A stretch of DNA of 35,035 nucleotides from an uncultured Lacticaseibacillus sp. (GTDB taxonomy: Bacteria > Bacillota > Bacilli > Lactobacillales > Lactobacillaceae): the NCBI GenBank assembly GCA_934370925.1, contig CAKRNG010000020.1, positions 1 through 35,035 on the forward strand, in the 5' to 3' direction. The position numbers and the translations under genes were made by a program. Shown piece by piece: positions 7,417 through 13,864 of the stretch. Below the pieces are notes generated by a model that was not told the origin of the DNA, searched no databases, and was given only the letters and a program-made list of their open reading frames with translations. Positions within the stretch are counted from its first letter, which is position 1. Each line of letters begins with the position of its first letter.

Positions 7417-8286
7417 TTACCGGGGCATCATGTTGGTGGTGCGGAGGGGGATGCCTGCAGAAGTCAGCGCGTCGACGTATGCCGTTAAGAACTGACGCTG
7501 TGCTGCCAGCTGGTTGCCGGGTGTGGTTGTGAGCTGTACCTGGTAAATGAAGCCACCCCAATCACTCTGATTCAAGCCGAGCAGAACGGGTTCCGCGGTG
7601 AGTTCAGTAGATTCAGGCACGAGTTGCTTGTTGACGTTTGTGATAATTGTTTCCACTTCAGGAATCTCGCCACCGGAAGCGAGGGGGATGTTTACGAGGG
7701 TTGTCATGGCGTTTCGGGACAGGTTCCGTACGATGAGGATGCTACGGTTCGGGATGAAATTGAGCGTACCATCCGTGCTCGTAATTTGCGTGGTGCGCAA
7801 CCCGACTGCCTTGACGGTTCCCGTAATGTCCCCGATTTGGACGGAATCGCCAACGTCAATTTGTCCCTCCAGAATGATGAAGAAACCATTGACGAGGTCG
7901 CTGACGAACCCTTGCGCCCCAAACCCAACGGCCAACCCAACAATCCCGGCCCCAGCGAGTAGGGTACCAACGGGGATGCCGATGATTGTTAAGAAGCTGT
8001 ACGCGTAGAAGAAAACCATCACGTAACTAAAGGCGTTTTGCGTGAGCGCCCCCATCGTGTCCACGCGCGCATGCCCATCGATGCGCTGGCGGTAGTGCGC
8101 GAAACCACGGCGAATGAGGTATTTGCCGAGACGCTGGATGAGGAGGAAGAAAACGGTGATGGCAACGACCTGAATGACGCGATCAATTACAACGTCACTC
8201 ATCTTCTCCCAGTTAATTTGTTCGAAGTAACGGACGAAGGCATTCGCACGCTTGGTGGCGATGTCGGTGGTGGTTAAAAAGTTCAA
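7417..8286 (-). CDS. mscS: Small-conductance mechanosensitive channel (MscS family)
   Basis: This 289-residue MscS protein protects against hypo-osmotic shock by opening under membrane tension. Hydrophobic segments lie near 33-52 and 84-105. The pore helix TM3 follows with its small-residue pattern, GTLLAGAGIVGLAVGFGAQG, then the beta domain start (DLVNGFFIILEGQIDVGDSV), the TGTVKAVGLRTTQI stretch and FIPNRSI, all family signatures. The start is TTG at 8286, with AGAAGGGA about 10 bases upstream and a TGGTAAACT extended -10-like sequence before that. Length is normal for the family. The gene is monocistronic, with its own terminator, and the truncated F repeat lies about 70 bases upstream. 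Confidence 0.93.
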   Translation of the reverse strand: MNFLTTTDIATKRANAFVRYFEQINWEKMSDVVIDRVIQVVAITVFFLLIQRLGKYLIRRGFAHYRQRIDGHARVDTMGALTQNAFSYVMVFFYAYSFLTIIGIPVGTLLAGAGIVGLAVGFGAQGFVSDLVNGFFIILEGQIDVGDSVQIGDITGTVKAVGLRTTQITSTDGTLNFIPNRSILIVRNLSRNAMTTLVNIPLASGGEIPEVETIITNVNKQLVPESTELTAEPVLLGLNQSDWGGFIYQVQLTTTPGNQLAAQRQFLTAYVDALTSAGIPLRTTNMMPR

Positions 8287-8349
8287 GGAAAAACGTCCCT
8301 TCTGTGTATTTCTTCCTTTTAGTTTACCAGACAGGAGGAGAAAGAAAAG

Positions 8350-8473
8350 GTTGCGGCGATTGCGGGGAAAAGTTCAGCTCCGGTTTTGCGGTGTCTCCAG
8401 TGGTGGGGCACGGTTCCATAATCTAGTCCAAGCCCAGGACTAGATTATTCCACCTCGCTTTGAGCCTGTCTGA
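8350..8473. repeat. F element, truncated copy (F1)
   Basis: This is the left half of the F family: GCGGGGAAAAGTTCAGCTCC, TCTCCAGTGGTGGGGCACGG, then a hairpin with arms ATAATCTAGTCC (8418-8429) and GGACTAGATTAT (8437-8448) around loop AAGCCCA, then CCACCTCGCTTTGAGCCTG. The right half seen in other copies is missing; at CCTGTCTGA the sequence passes straight into the G element. That 9-mer also sits at the H-G junction near 22357, so a deletion between short direct repeats would explain the truncation. Confidence 0.85.
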
Positions 8474-8905
8474 AAAGGTTTTTCATCAAAAAAAGAGGGG
8501 GATATTTCTCCCACTAATCTATGTAGGTGTGTACTGGTGGTCGGAGTGGAGCCAATCGTTCTTAGCAATTTATTGCCTAGAACGATGGACATCGCAGTGG
8601 GCGTGGGGGCCAAGTGGTGGAAGTCTGACCGGGTTTTGGTCAGACTGGCGAAAAATAGGACTTGCGGGAGCGGAGCGAGCCAAGGCCTATTTTTCAGGTG
8701 GAAGACGCGTCAGCGGCTGGAGCCAGAAGCTCTTGGCGGTTTACCGCTTAGAGCTCTGGACATCGCCAGTGCCGGCCACGCAACGTTCCGGCTCCCCTAA
8801 GCCCGTAACGGAGACCGCCAGTACACACCGGCCTTGCCCACACCACGTTCCGGCCCTCAAAAGCCCGCAATGGAGGCCAGCAGTAAGCACCGGCCCACTC
8901 ACACA
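8466..8905. repeat. G element, longest copy (G1)
   Basis: This structured repeat is shared with 22359-22655 and 26365-26692. It contains, in order: a hairpin at 8555-8586 (arms ATCGTTCT/AGAACGAT); GTCTGACC/GGTCAGAC; arms AAAAATAGG (8651-8659) and CCTATTTTT (8686-8694) around a constant GCGGGAGCGGAGCGAGCC core; a second hairpin at 8728-8755 of the same design (AGCTCT/AGAGCT); and a 60-bp unit (GTTCCGGC...CACCGGCC) present twice. An open frame runs through it but follows the DNA repeat and is not considered coding. Confidence 0.85.
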
Positions 8906-9065
8906 ACAAAAAATGAGAAAGCGTATGCAAATTGCAGGTGACATTTGGCAATAAACCGCGTAAACTGTCAATTAATGATGCGCATTTTCGGGATAAAATT
9001 GAATGCAAGTATCAGAGATGTTATTCTGAAAGTACATAAAAGCATTTGGGAAAGGATGGTGTGGC

Positions 9066-9497
9066 ATGACATTGGGACAAGTCGCAGGATTGATTGCGGC
9101 GATTGCATTCTTAATTATTGCGCTCGCGATTTTGGTCGTCGGCTGGCAGATTAGCCGGGCGATTAAGGAAGTGAAGCCAACGATTGGTGAGGTTCGTCAG
9201 ACCTTGAACGTTGTGAACGGTGAACTTGGGACGTTGACGCACGAAGTAGAGGATTTGATGGTGAAGACCAACGACCTCCTCGAAGACGTTAATGGCAAAG
9301 TTGCCGCGATTGACCCTGTCTTTACGGCAATGGGGGATCTTGGTGAGAGTGTGAGTGACCTGAATGGTGCTGCACGGAACCTGACTGAACGCCTGAATGA
9401 AACGGCGGGCAGCGCCAAGACCTCAATGGCAGTTAAAGCCGGTAAAACGGCATTTTCCTTGCTGCGGTCACAGATGGATAAGAAAAAGAAAGATTAA
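9066..9497 (+). CDS. DUF948 membrane-anchored coiled-coil protein (YtxG-like)
   Basis: This 143-residue protein has one N-terminal membrane segment (about 7-27, AGLIAAIAFLIIALAILVVGW). A heptad-like helical region follows (about 30-115: VRQTLNVVNGELGTLTHEVEDL, MVKTNDLLEDVNGKVAAI), then a lysine-rich end. This is the layout of DUF948 proteins such as B. subtilis YtxG, whose role is unknown and which sits in a stress-responsive ytxGHJ operon beside ccpA. Here too a YtxH-like gene follows after 35 bases and ccpA lies 4 kb away. The ribosome binding site is AAAGGATGG, somewhat far from the ATG. Confidence 0.85.
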   Translation: MTLGQVAGLIAAIAFLIIALAILVVGWQISRAIKEVKPTIGEVRQTLNVVNGELGTLTHEVEDLMVKTNDLLEDVNGKVAAIDPVFTAMGDLGESVSDLNGAARNLTERLNETAGSAKTSMAVKAGKTAFSLLRSQMDKKKKD

Positions 9498-9532
9498 AAC
9501 GATTCGTTTAATAATTGATTGGAGGAATTAGG

Positions 9533-10063
9533 ATGTCAAAGAGTAAACATTTTGTCCTTGGATTCGTATTGGGGAGTGCCGCAGCAATTGCCACCACTTA
9601 CCTGCTCACGCCACAGACGACGGGTGAATTGAAGCGCAAGTTGCGTGACGGCAAGGACCAGATTACTGATCGCGCCGCAGACTACTTCGACTACGCAAAG
9701 GATGCAACCGCAGACCTTCGTAGCAGTGCCGAGGAATTCGTGACCGGCCTGAAGACCAAGATTGATAAGACCGAACCACTTGACCTTGACGATTACGATG
9801 CTGCAACGGCTGAAGTTCGTGCCGCAGTGACGGAAGCGGATGACGAAGCCGACGACAACTTCGACGATATCGTGGTTGACGGCAAGAGTGCCTTCGCCCA
9901 GGCAAAGGCAGCCGCTGAAGCCGAAGCAGAAGACGCAACCGAAACGGCAACGGAGGCTGCTGAAGAAGCTGCTGATACCGTGGCAGACACAATTGAAGAA
10001 GCTAACGAAGCTGCTGAAGAGGCCGCAACAGAAGCACCAAAGACAGAGGACACGGACGCCTAA
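9533..10063 (+). CDS. YtxH-family general-stress-type protein with acidic Ala/Glu tail
   Basis: This 176-residue protein has the N-terminal YtxH signature (FVLGFVLGSAAAIATTYLLTP, a glycine-containing membrane segment, then QTTGELKRKLRDGKDQITDRA). After a basic/acidic helical region (to about 80) the C-terminal half is low-complexity, Ala/Glu/Asp-rich and repetitive, probably a long helix. I chose ATG 9533 because GGAGGAATTAGG lies directly upstream. It forms a two-gene unit with the DUF948 gene, like B. subtilis ytxGH, and ends at a terminator. The function is unknown. Confidence 0.85.
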   Translation: MSKSKHFVLGFVLGSAAAIATTYLLTPQTTGELKRKLRDGKDQITDRAADYFDYAKDATADLRSSAEEFVTGLKTKIDKTEPLDLDDYDAATAEVRAAVTEADDEADDNFDDIVVDGKSAFAQAKAAAEAEAEDATETATEAAEEAADTVADTIEEANEAAEEAATEAPKTEDTDA

Positions 10064-10084
10064 GTGCCGGTCATTTGCCATTAA

Positions 10085-10117
10085 GAAGTGGGTCGATTCA
10101 GTCGGTCCACTTTTTTT
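10085..10117 (+). terminator. Terminator of the ytxGH-like unit
   Basis: AAGTGG pairs with CCACTT, with inner CGA/TCG, followed by a run of seven T. Confidence 0.85.
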
Positions 10118-10151
10118 GATAAAAAATAAAGGGAAGCGTGCGGAACGAACG

Positions 10152-10811
10152 ATGAGTAAAACACTATTTTTTGATTTTGACGGGACCATTGCGGATTCAG
10201 AGCAAGGTATCGTGAACGGTATTAAGTACATGATTGACCGGTTGGGGTTGAATGAATTGGCACCTAACGAATACCGCGACTGGATTGGCCCTAGCCTGGG
10301 TTACAGCATCAACAAGTATTTCCCTGAAGTGACGGGAACGGGCGTCCAGCACGCCATCAAGACGTATCAGGAATACTATGAGGCACAGGGAATTTTTGAA
10401 CTGCAACTTTACAAGGATATGCCTGAAGTTTTGGCACAGCTACAGGATAATGGCTACCAGCTTGCGGTTGCCTCGTCCAAGCCAGAGCTTATGATTGAAC
10501 GGATTATTGACCACTTCGAGATGCGTGAACTGTTCACTGGCTTGTATGGGGCTTCCATGGATGAAACCACGCGCGTGACGAAGGCGGATGTGCTGGCGTA
10601 CGCCATTGAGCAGACGGGCGCGGATAAGCCACACAGCCTGATGATTGGGGACCGTTTCACGGATATTCAGGGTGGTCGGCAGAATCACGTCCAGACGCTG
10701 GGTGTAACGTATGGCTTCGGTGATATGGCCGAACTGACGGAAGCTGGCGCGTCTCGCATCATCGCAATGCCGGGTGAAGTTTCGGGTGCGGCTTCCCTCC
10801 TTCTCGCTTAA
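10152..10811 (+). CDS. HAD-superfamily phosphatase (Gph/PgpB-like, subfamily IA)
   Basis: This 219-residue HAD hydrolase carries the four motifs: DFDGT with nucleophile D8 and acid D10; VASSK (motif II) near 112; the basic residue before DVLAYAIEQ (motif III region, VTKADVL); and GDRFTDIQGG (motif IV). A helical cap lies between motifs I and II, as in phosphoglycolate phosphatase and pyrophosphatase PpaX relatives; the actual substrate cannot be read. The frame is open far upstream through ytxH, but the family start is MSKTLFFDFDGT. The ribosome binding site (CGGAACGAACG) is weak. A stem-loop with T-run follows the stop. Confidence 0.88.
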   Translation: MSKTLFFDFDGTIADSEQGIVNGIKYMIDRLGLNELAPNEYRDWIGPSLGYSINKYFPEVTGTGVQHAIKTYQEYYEAQGIFELQLYKDMPEVLAQLQDNGYQLAVASSKPELMIERIIDHFEMRELFTGLYGASMDETTRVTKADVLAYAIEQTGADKPHSLMIGDRFTDIQGGRQNHVQTLGVTYGFGDMAELTEAGASRIIAMPGEVSGAASLLLA

Positions 10812-10846
10812 CACGGACAAATTGATACGTGGCGGTGTTTGTCGCT

Positions 10847-10884
10847 TTGCGTGCAATCTGATTTTCAGGTTGTGCGCTTTTTTT
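10847..10884 (+). terminator. Probable terminator of the HAD phosphatase gene
   Basis: An imperfect stem (CAATCTGA against TCAGGTTG, with GCG/CGC at the base) is followed by TTTTTTTGTTTTG. Confidence 0.65.
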
Positions 10885-10889
10885 GTTTT

Positions 10890-10913
10890 GTGGTTCGGTG
10901 TTGCCTCACCACC
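10890..10913. repeat. Solo end of the MITE-like element
   Basis: The stretch beginning GTGGTTCGGTGTTGCCTCAC differs by one base from the inner part of the ends of the elements at 5082 and 7075. No partner end is found nearby, so it looks like a remnant. Confidence 0.65.
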
Positions 10914-11009
10914 GCAACGACTTTTTGAAAAAATTCGACGAATGGCCACGAATCGGCTATTGTTAAGACAGATGGAGTTAGCAATTTTTAAATCCAAGGG
11001 GGGTTTTGA

Positions 11010-11182
11010 ATGCGTAATAAGCAAGTGACGTTGATTCGTTTTGGCATCGCCGTTATTTTGACTTTTGGCCTGCTATTCGTGATTGGGGCGCGGGGGACTG
11101 AGCTCGTTTATGGTTTGGGGTAGCCGCGGTTGTTTCGTTCGGCATCGTGGTGTTGCCTAAATTGCTTAAGCAAAATTCGTGA
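11010..11182 (+). pseudogene. Frameshifted small membrane protein
   Basis: ATG 11010 follows a strong AAGGGGGG site and reads MRNKQVTLIRFGIAVILTF and onward as a membrane helix, but stops after 37 codons at TAG 11121-11123. In the next frame from 11120 the sequence continues as VAAVVSFGIVVLPKLLKQNS and stops at 11182. Adding one G to the GGGG run at 11117-11120 joins them into a 57-residue protein with two membrane helices and a basic end. The second half is hydrophobic and starts exactly at the stop, which favours a recent single-base loss over chance. Either it is a pseudogene, the read has a homopolymer error, or a truncated 37-residue peptide is made. I do not recognise the family. Confidence 0.6.
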
Positions 11183-11265
11183 TAGCTGTGGGAGGCACTC
11201 ACTAATTTGGTTGAAAAGTGCCCGCTGTCTTTCTTTTCTGGAATTTACAAAAATAAAAAAATGGA

Positions 11266-11288
11266 AAGTCGTATAAAAGTCGTATAAT
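11266..11288 (+). promoter_or_regulatory. Promoter-like site with tandem 11-mer
   Basis: The 11-mer AAGTCGTATAA occurs twice head to tail (11266-11276 and 11277-11287), the second supplying a perfect TATAAT (11283-11288). A terminator begins only 12 bases later, so the transcript would be attenuated or very short. Confidence 0.45.
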
Positions 11289-11299
11289 AGTGCTAATTA

Positions 11300-11327
11300 A
11301 AAAGAACTGGCGATGCCCAGTTCTTTT
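11300..11327 (+). terminator. Terminator / attenuator hairpin upstream of a membrane gene
   Basis: AAGAACTGG pairs with CCAGTTCTT around a six-base loop, then TTTTTG. It lies between the TATAAT at 11283 and the coding region that follows, so it may be a leader terminator. Confidence 0.8.
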
Positions 11328-11395
11328 TGTTTTGAAATCGATATGGAAGTGTTTTAAGGAGCTTAATAATAAATCTATTACTAAAATGTGTACTT

Positions 11396-11731
11396 GTGAT
11401 ATTTATGTTTGTGATGCTACTTTTCCTCTTACAAAAATCGAAAACAAGTCTGCGTGCTAAAGCAAAATTAAAGAACGAACGCGACGCTGGTACGATGGAT
11501 TTAACGCTGGGAGAAACTAAAAAGCAGCGTGAGTACATGAAGGAATACACCGGACGGACAACAATTATCTCTGCAACGACAATCCTAGTGGTGCTGATGC
11601 TCTCGTTTTTCGGGACGGGTCTCTTGATTGGTAGTAGTGCCGATTTAGGTTTCAGTACACTTTTTTTCCTTTTGGGTGTCATGTTTTTGCTGATTTTTGT
11701 GCTCAATGTACTTGGTCAACGGATCACGTAA
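11396..11731 (+). CDS. Small membrane protein of unknown function, unusual start
   Basis: From GTG 11396 this is a 111-residue protein: an N-terminal membrane helix (MIFMFVMLLFLLQ), a charged cytoplasmic-type stretch (RAKAKLKNERDAGTMDLTLGETKKQREYMKEYTGR), then two further membrane helices (about 58-78 and 87-106). The only good ribosome binding site, AAGGAG at 11356-11361, points not at this GTG but at ATA 11369, which is in frame and would add nine residues (NLLLKCVLV after the start). The natural start may therefore have been ATG, now mutated to ATA, or ATA is used weakly. The same frame also continues past the TAA at 11729. The family is not recognised. Confidence 0.6.
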   Translation: MIFMFVMLLFLLQKSKTSLRAKAKLKNERDAGTMDLTLGETKKQREYMKEYTGRTTIISATTILVVLMLSFFGTGLLIGSSADLGFSTLFFLLGVMFLLIFVLNVLGQRIT

Positions 11732-11905
11732 AGCAATTATGAGTTCAAAATAAAATATCTCGTCGATAATCCGGATAACCCCCTGAAATTTTACTTGGAG
11801 GATAAAGCCTTGATTGATGAATACATGCTGTCGCAACGTGTACTAGAAATACCGGTCATACTCACTAGCATCGTTGCCTTTATCATCGTGTTTTACTGGT
11901 CCTAA
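11732..11905 (+). pseudogene. In-frame continuation of the preceding gene, or a separate 31-residue membrane peptide
   Basis: Directly after the TAA at 11729-11731 the same frame stays open for 57 codons. It reads like protein: a charged part (SNYEFKIKYLVDNPDNPLKF, then a Glu/Asp-rich stretch) followed by a membrane helix (IPVILTSIVAFIIVFYW), stopping at TAA 11903-11905. This could be the original C-terminus cut off by a nonsense change. Alternatively, TTG at 11810 with GGAGG eight bases upstream could start a peptide of 31 residues. The sequence alone does not decide. Confidence 0.45.
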
Positions 11906-11925
11906 CGTGGATTAGAGATATCAAA

Positions 11926-11971
11926 AACAGTCCCAGTAGAAACCCTAAGTGGGTCTTCTACTGGGACTGTT
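11926..11971. terminator. Strong hairpin terminator, related to the 165-bp palindrome family
   Basis: AACAGTCCCAGTAGAA pairs with TTCTACTGGGACTGTT; on the minus strand it is followed by TTTTTGA. It lies between the plus-strand membrane ORFs and the minus-strand gene at 12017. The apex (GTAGAAACCCTAAGT) closely resembles the apex of the palindrome at 12355 (GTAGAAATCCTAAGT). Confidence 0.85.
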
Positions 11972-12016
11972 CTGTACATCAGTGTCAGATGTGGTCGCTA
12001 TTGTGTCGTAATCACG

Positions 12017-12244
12017 CTACTTCTGGCGCATCATTTTCTTAATGGTGGGTCCTAAGAGTTGCCAGAAGATGGCGCCAACAACGAAAATCGCAAAGAAGAG
12101 CGACAGGACGGACAGCAGGGCCTTACCGATACTGATGGCTGTGAATTGGAAAAAGGAACCACTCGCATCAGCGTTTGCCATGAGGAACATGACGATCGCA
12201 AAAAGTGACCAGGTGATGGTGTCGCGCTTAACATGTTTAATCAT
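12017..12244 (-). CDS. Small membrane protein of unknown function
   Basis: This 75-residue protein has a basic start (MIKHVKRD), a first hydrophobic segment (TITWSLFAIVMFLMA) and a second (about 40-63, GKALLSVLSLFFAIFVVGAIFW), and a basic C-terminus (KKMMRQK), so both ends are probably inside. I chose ATG 12244 because GGAGGGATAATC is directly upstream; a longer in-frame version to 12277 has no site. The gene is alone on this strand, between two palindromic repeats. It was not recognised. Confidence 0.7.
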   Translation of the reverse strand: MIKHVKRDTITWSLFAIVMFLMANADASGSFFQFTAISIGKALLSVLSLFFAIFVVGAIFWQLLGPTIKKMMRQK

Positions 12245-12354
12245 GATTATCCCTCCAAAAATACATGATAACAACATTATTGGCGCACTAAATCAAAAAA
12301 ATGCAAGCGATTACAGCGTGGCTTTTTCGATAGTCTGTCGCATAAAAAAGTGGG

Positions 12355-12520
12355 TGGCGCCATAAGTCCAAGGCACACGAACATTACATCCTAGTCGAGC
12401 TACGTGCCCCAGAAGACTACCCCCTAACATACAAGGCAGGCCCGGTAGAAATCCTAAGTTCGGGATTTCCACCGGGCCTGCCTTGTATACCGGGGCCAAA
12501 CCGTCTTCTGACGCAGCCTC
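12355..12520. repeat. Palindromic terminator-like repeat, copy A (inverted orientation)
   Basis: Outer arms CAGAAGAC/GTCTTCTG and an inner stem (ACAAGGCAGGCCCGGT with ACCGGGCCTGCCTTGT, then GAAATCC/GGATTTC) surround a short loop. A conserved tail (GCGCCATAAGTCCAAG, CACGAACATTACATCC) lies on one side. Compared with copies B and C, the inner stem differs at paired positions on both arms, so pairing is kept. It lies 26 bases downstream of pepQ and probably terminates it. Confidence 0.8.
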
Positions 12521-12546
12521 AAAGTAGATGACGAACGAATCTTAGC

Positions 12547-13650
12547 TTAGTCTCCGAACTGAAGCAGTTCCTTGGACGTGTGGGTAAATGGTTCGTTGCC
12601 GTTTTCCGTGATGTGGATGCAGTCCTCAATGCGAACACCGGCGAAACCAGGAATGTAGATACCAGGTTCAACGGAGAAGCACATACCAGGCTGGAGCACG
12701 AGGTCGTTGCCTTCCATGATGGATGGGAATTCGTGCGTGCTGGTCCCAATCCCGTGACCGAGACGGTGGTTGAAGTATTCACCATAGCCGGCCTTTGTGA
12801 TGATGTCGCGGGCAATCTTGTCCAGTTCGGCAGCCGTCACACCAGGGCGCGCAGCGTCCATGGCGCGGAGGTTAGCTTCCAAACAGACCTTGTGGATTTC
12901 CTTCTGCTTGTCACCGACTTCTCCAAAGGCCACCGTACGTGTTGAGTCACTGATGTAGCCCTTGTTGACGGTTCCGAGGTCAAAGAGCACCATCTGGCCG
13001 GGTGCAACCTTGTTCAGTTCTGGACCACCGTGTGGGTTAGCAGCGTTAGCGCCCGCCTGAACGATGGTGTCGAAGCTCATTTCCATGACGCCAGACTTCA
13101 TCATGGCATATTCGATTTCAGCCACAACAGCCTGTTCGGTGACACCAGTGTGCAGTGCGGCGAACCCAGCAGCGAAGGCACGGTCTGCATCACGACCGGC
13201 CTGTTCAAGCAGGGCAATTTCGTCAGGCGTCTTGATGAGCTTCTTCATCTCGATGAAACGGGATGCGTCGGCAGGGAAGGTGGCGTTCGGGAACAAGCGC
13301 ATCACAGCTTCGAAACGGTATACGGGCAAGTCGTCCTTTTCGATGCCCCAACGAAGCGGGTTCGCATTGCGTTCCTTGATGCAAGAAGCAATGAGTGCGA
13401 ATGGATCTTCGTGGTCCAGGTAGCCATAAACATCGTATGGCCAGCCAGAGCGCTTCACTTCCTCAATGGAGAGGGCGGGCGTGAACAAGAAGGGGTCCGT
13501 GTTTGGGAAAACGAACAAACCGGTCACACGTTCTTCGGGATCCTGGAAGAAGCCGGAGAAGTAACTGATGTTGGTTGGGTTGCTGATGTAAGCAATGTCC
13601 AGGTTTTCATCCTGAACCCACTTAATCAAATCTTGTAAATGCTGATTCAA
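12547..13650 (-). CDS. pepQ: Xaa-Pro dipeptidase PepQ (prolidase)
   Basis: This 367-residue cytoplasmic M24 metallopeptidase splits Xaa-Pro dipeptides, the last step of proline-rich peptide use in lactic acid bacteria. An N-terminal creatinase-like domain (1-125) precedes the pita-bread catalytic domain with all five metal ligands: D224 (LFDLGT), D235 (SDSTRTV), H299 (GHGIGTSTHE), E328 (SVEPGIYIPG) and E342 (GVRIEDC). Length is normal. The start is TTG at 13650, with GGAGG seven bases upstream. It is divergently oriented from ccpA, the classic lactobacillus arrangement, and the shared intergenic region has a cre-like site, so catabolite control is likely. Confidence 0.96.
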   Translation of the reverse strand: MNQHLQDLIKWVQDENLDIAYISNPTNISYFSGFFQDPEERVTGLFVFPNTDPFLFTPALSIEEVKRSGWPYDVYGYLDHEDPFALIASCIKERNANPLRWGIEKDDLPVYRFEAVMRLFPNATFPADASRFIEMKKLIKTPDEIALLEQAGRDADRAFAAGFAALHTGVTEQAVVAEIEYAMMKSGVMEMSFDTIVQAGANAANPHGGPELNKVAPGQMVLFDLGTVNKGYISDSTRTVAFGEVGDKQKEIHKVCLEANLRAMDAARPGVTAAELDKIARDIITKAGYGEYFNHRLGHGIGTSTHEFPSIMEGNDLVLQPGMCFSVEPGIYIPGFAGVRIEDCIHITENGNEPFTHTSKELLQFGD

Positions 13651-13762
13651 AGTTTTTCCTCCTTCGCGCTGACGACAACGCGGTTCAAGTTACGCTAAGT
13701 ATAGCACGATTACACAAGCGTGAGTTTCTGAAAGAGGCCTCCAAAAAATGATACCATTATCA

Positions 13763-13800
13763 GTAAAACGCTTGCATTTGTGATAATCTTCTGCTATCTT
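13763..13800 (+). promoter_or_regulatory. ccpA promoter with overlapping cre-like site
   Basis: TTGCAT (13772-13777), a 17-base spacer and TATCTT (13795-13800) form a promoter 65 bases before ccpA. GTAAAACGCTTGCA (13763-13776; reverse TGCAAGCGTTTTAC) matches the cre consensus TGNAANCGNWNNCA except for the last two bases, and covers most of the -35 box. CcpA binding here would block its own promoter; the same site also lies upstream of pepQ. Confidence 0.6.
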
Positions 13801-13864
13801 TGAAAAGAACACTAGACGAACTCAAGTGAAAATAAGTTTATTTTGAAAGGATTTTTTGTGCATT

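Noticed and set aside
7163..7561. Minus-strand frame of 132 codons crossing MITE copy 2
   Set aside because: It fuses an antisense shadow of the mscS-like gene with the element interior. Only the last part (noted as a finding) shows similarity to copy 1.
8460..8954. Open frame of 164 codons on the plus strand
   Set aside because: It lies wholly in the truncated F and G repeats, changes with the hairpin arms, has no ribosome binding site, and the equivalent frame is broken in copy G2.
9536..10231. Minus-strand frame of 231 codons rich in Cys/Phe/Gly
   Set aside because: It is antisense to ytxH, whose Ala/Glu-rich codons produce this pattern; no start site signal.
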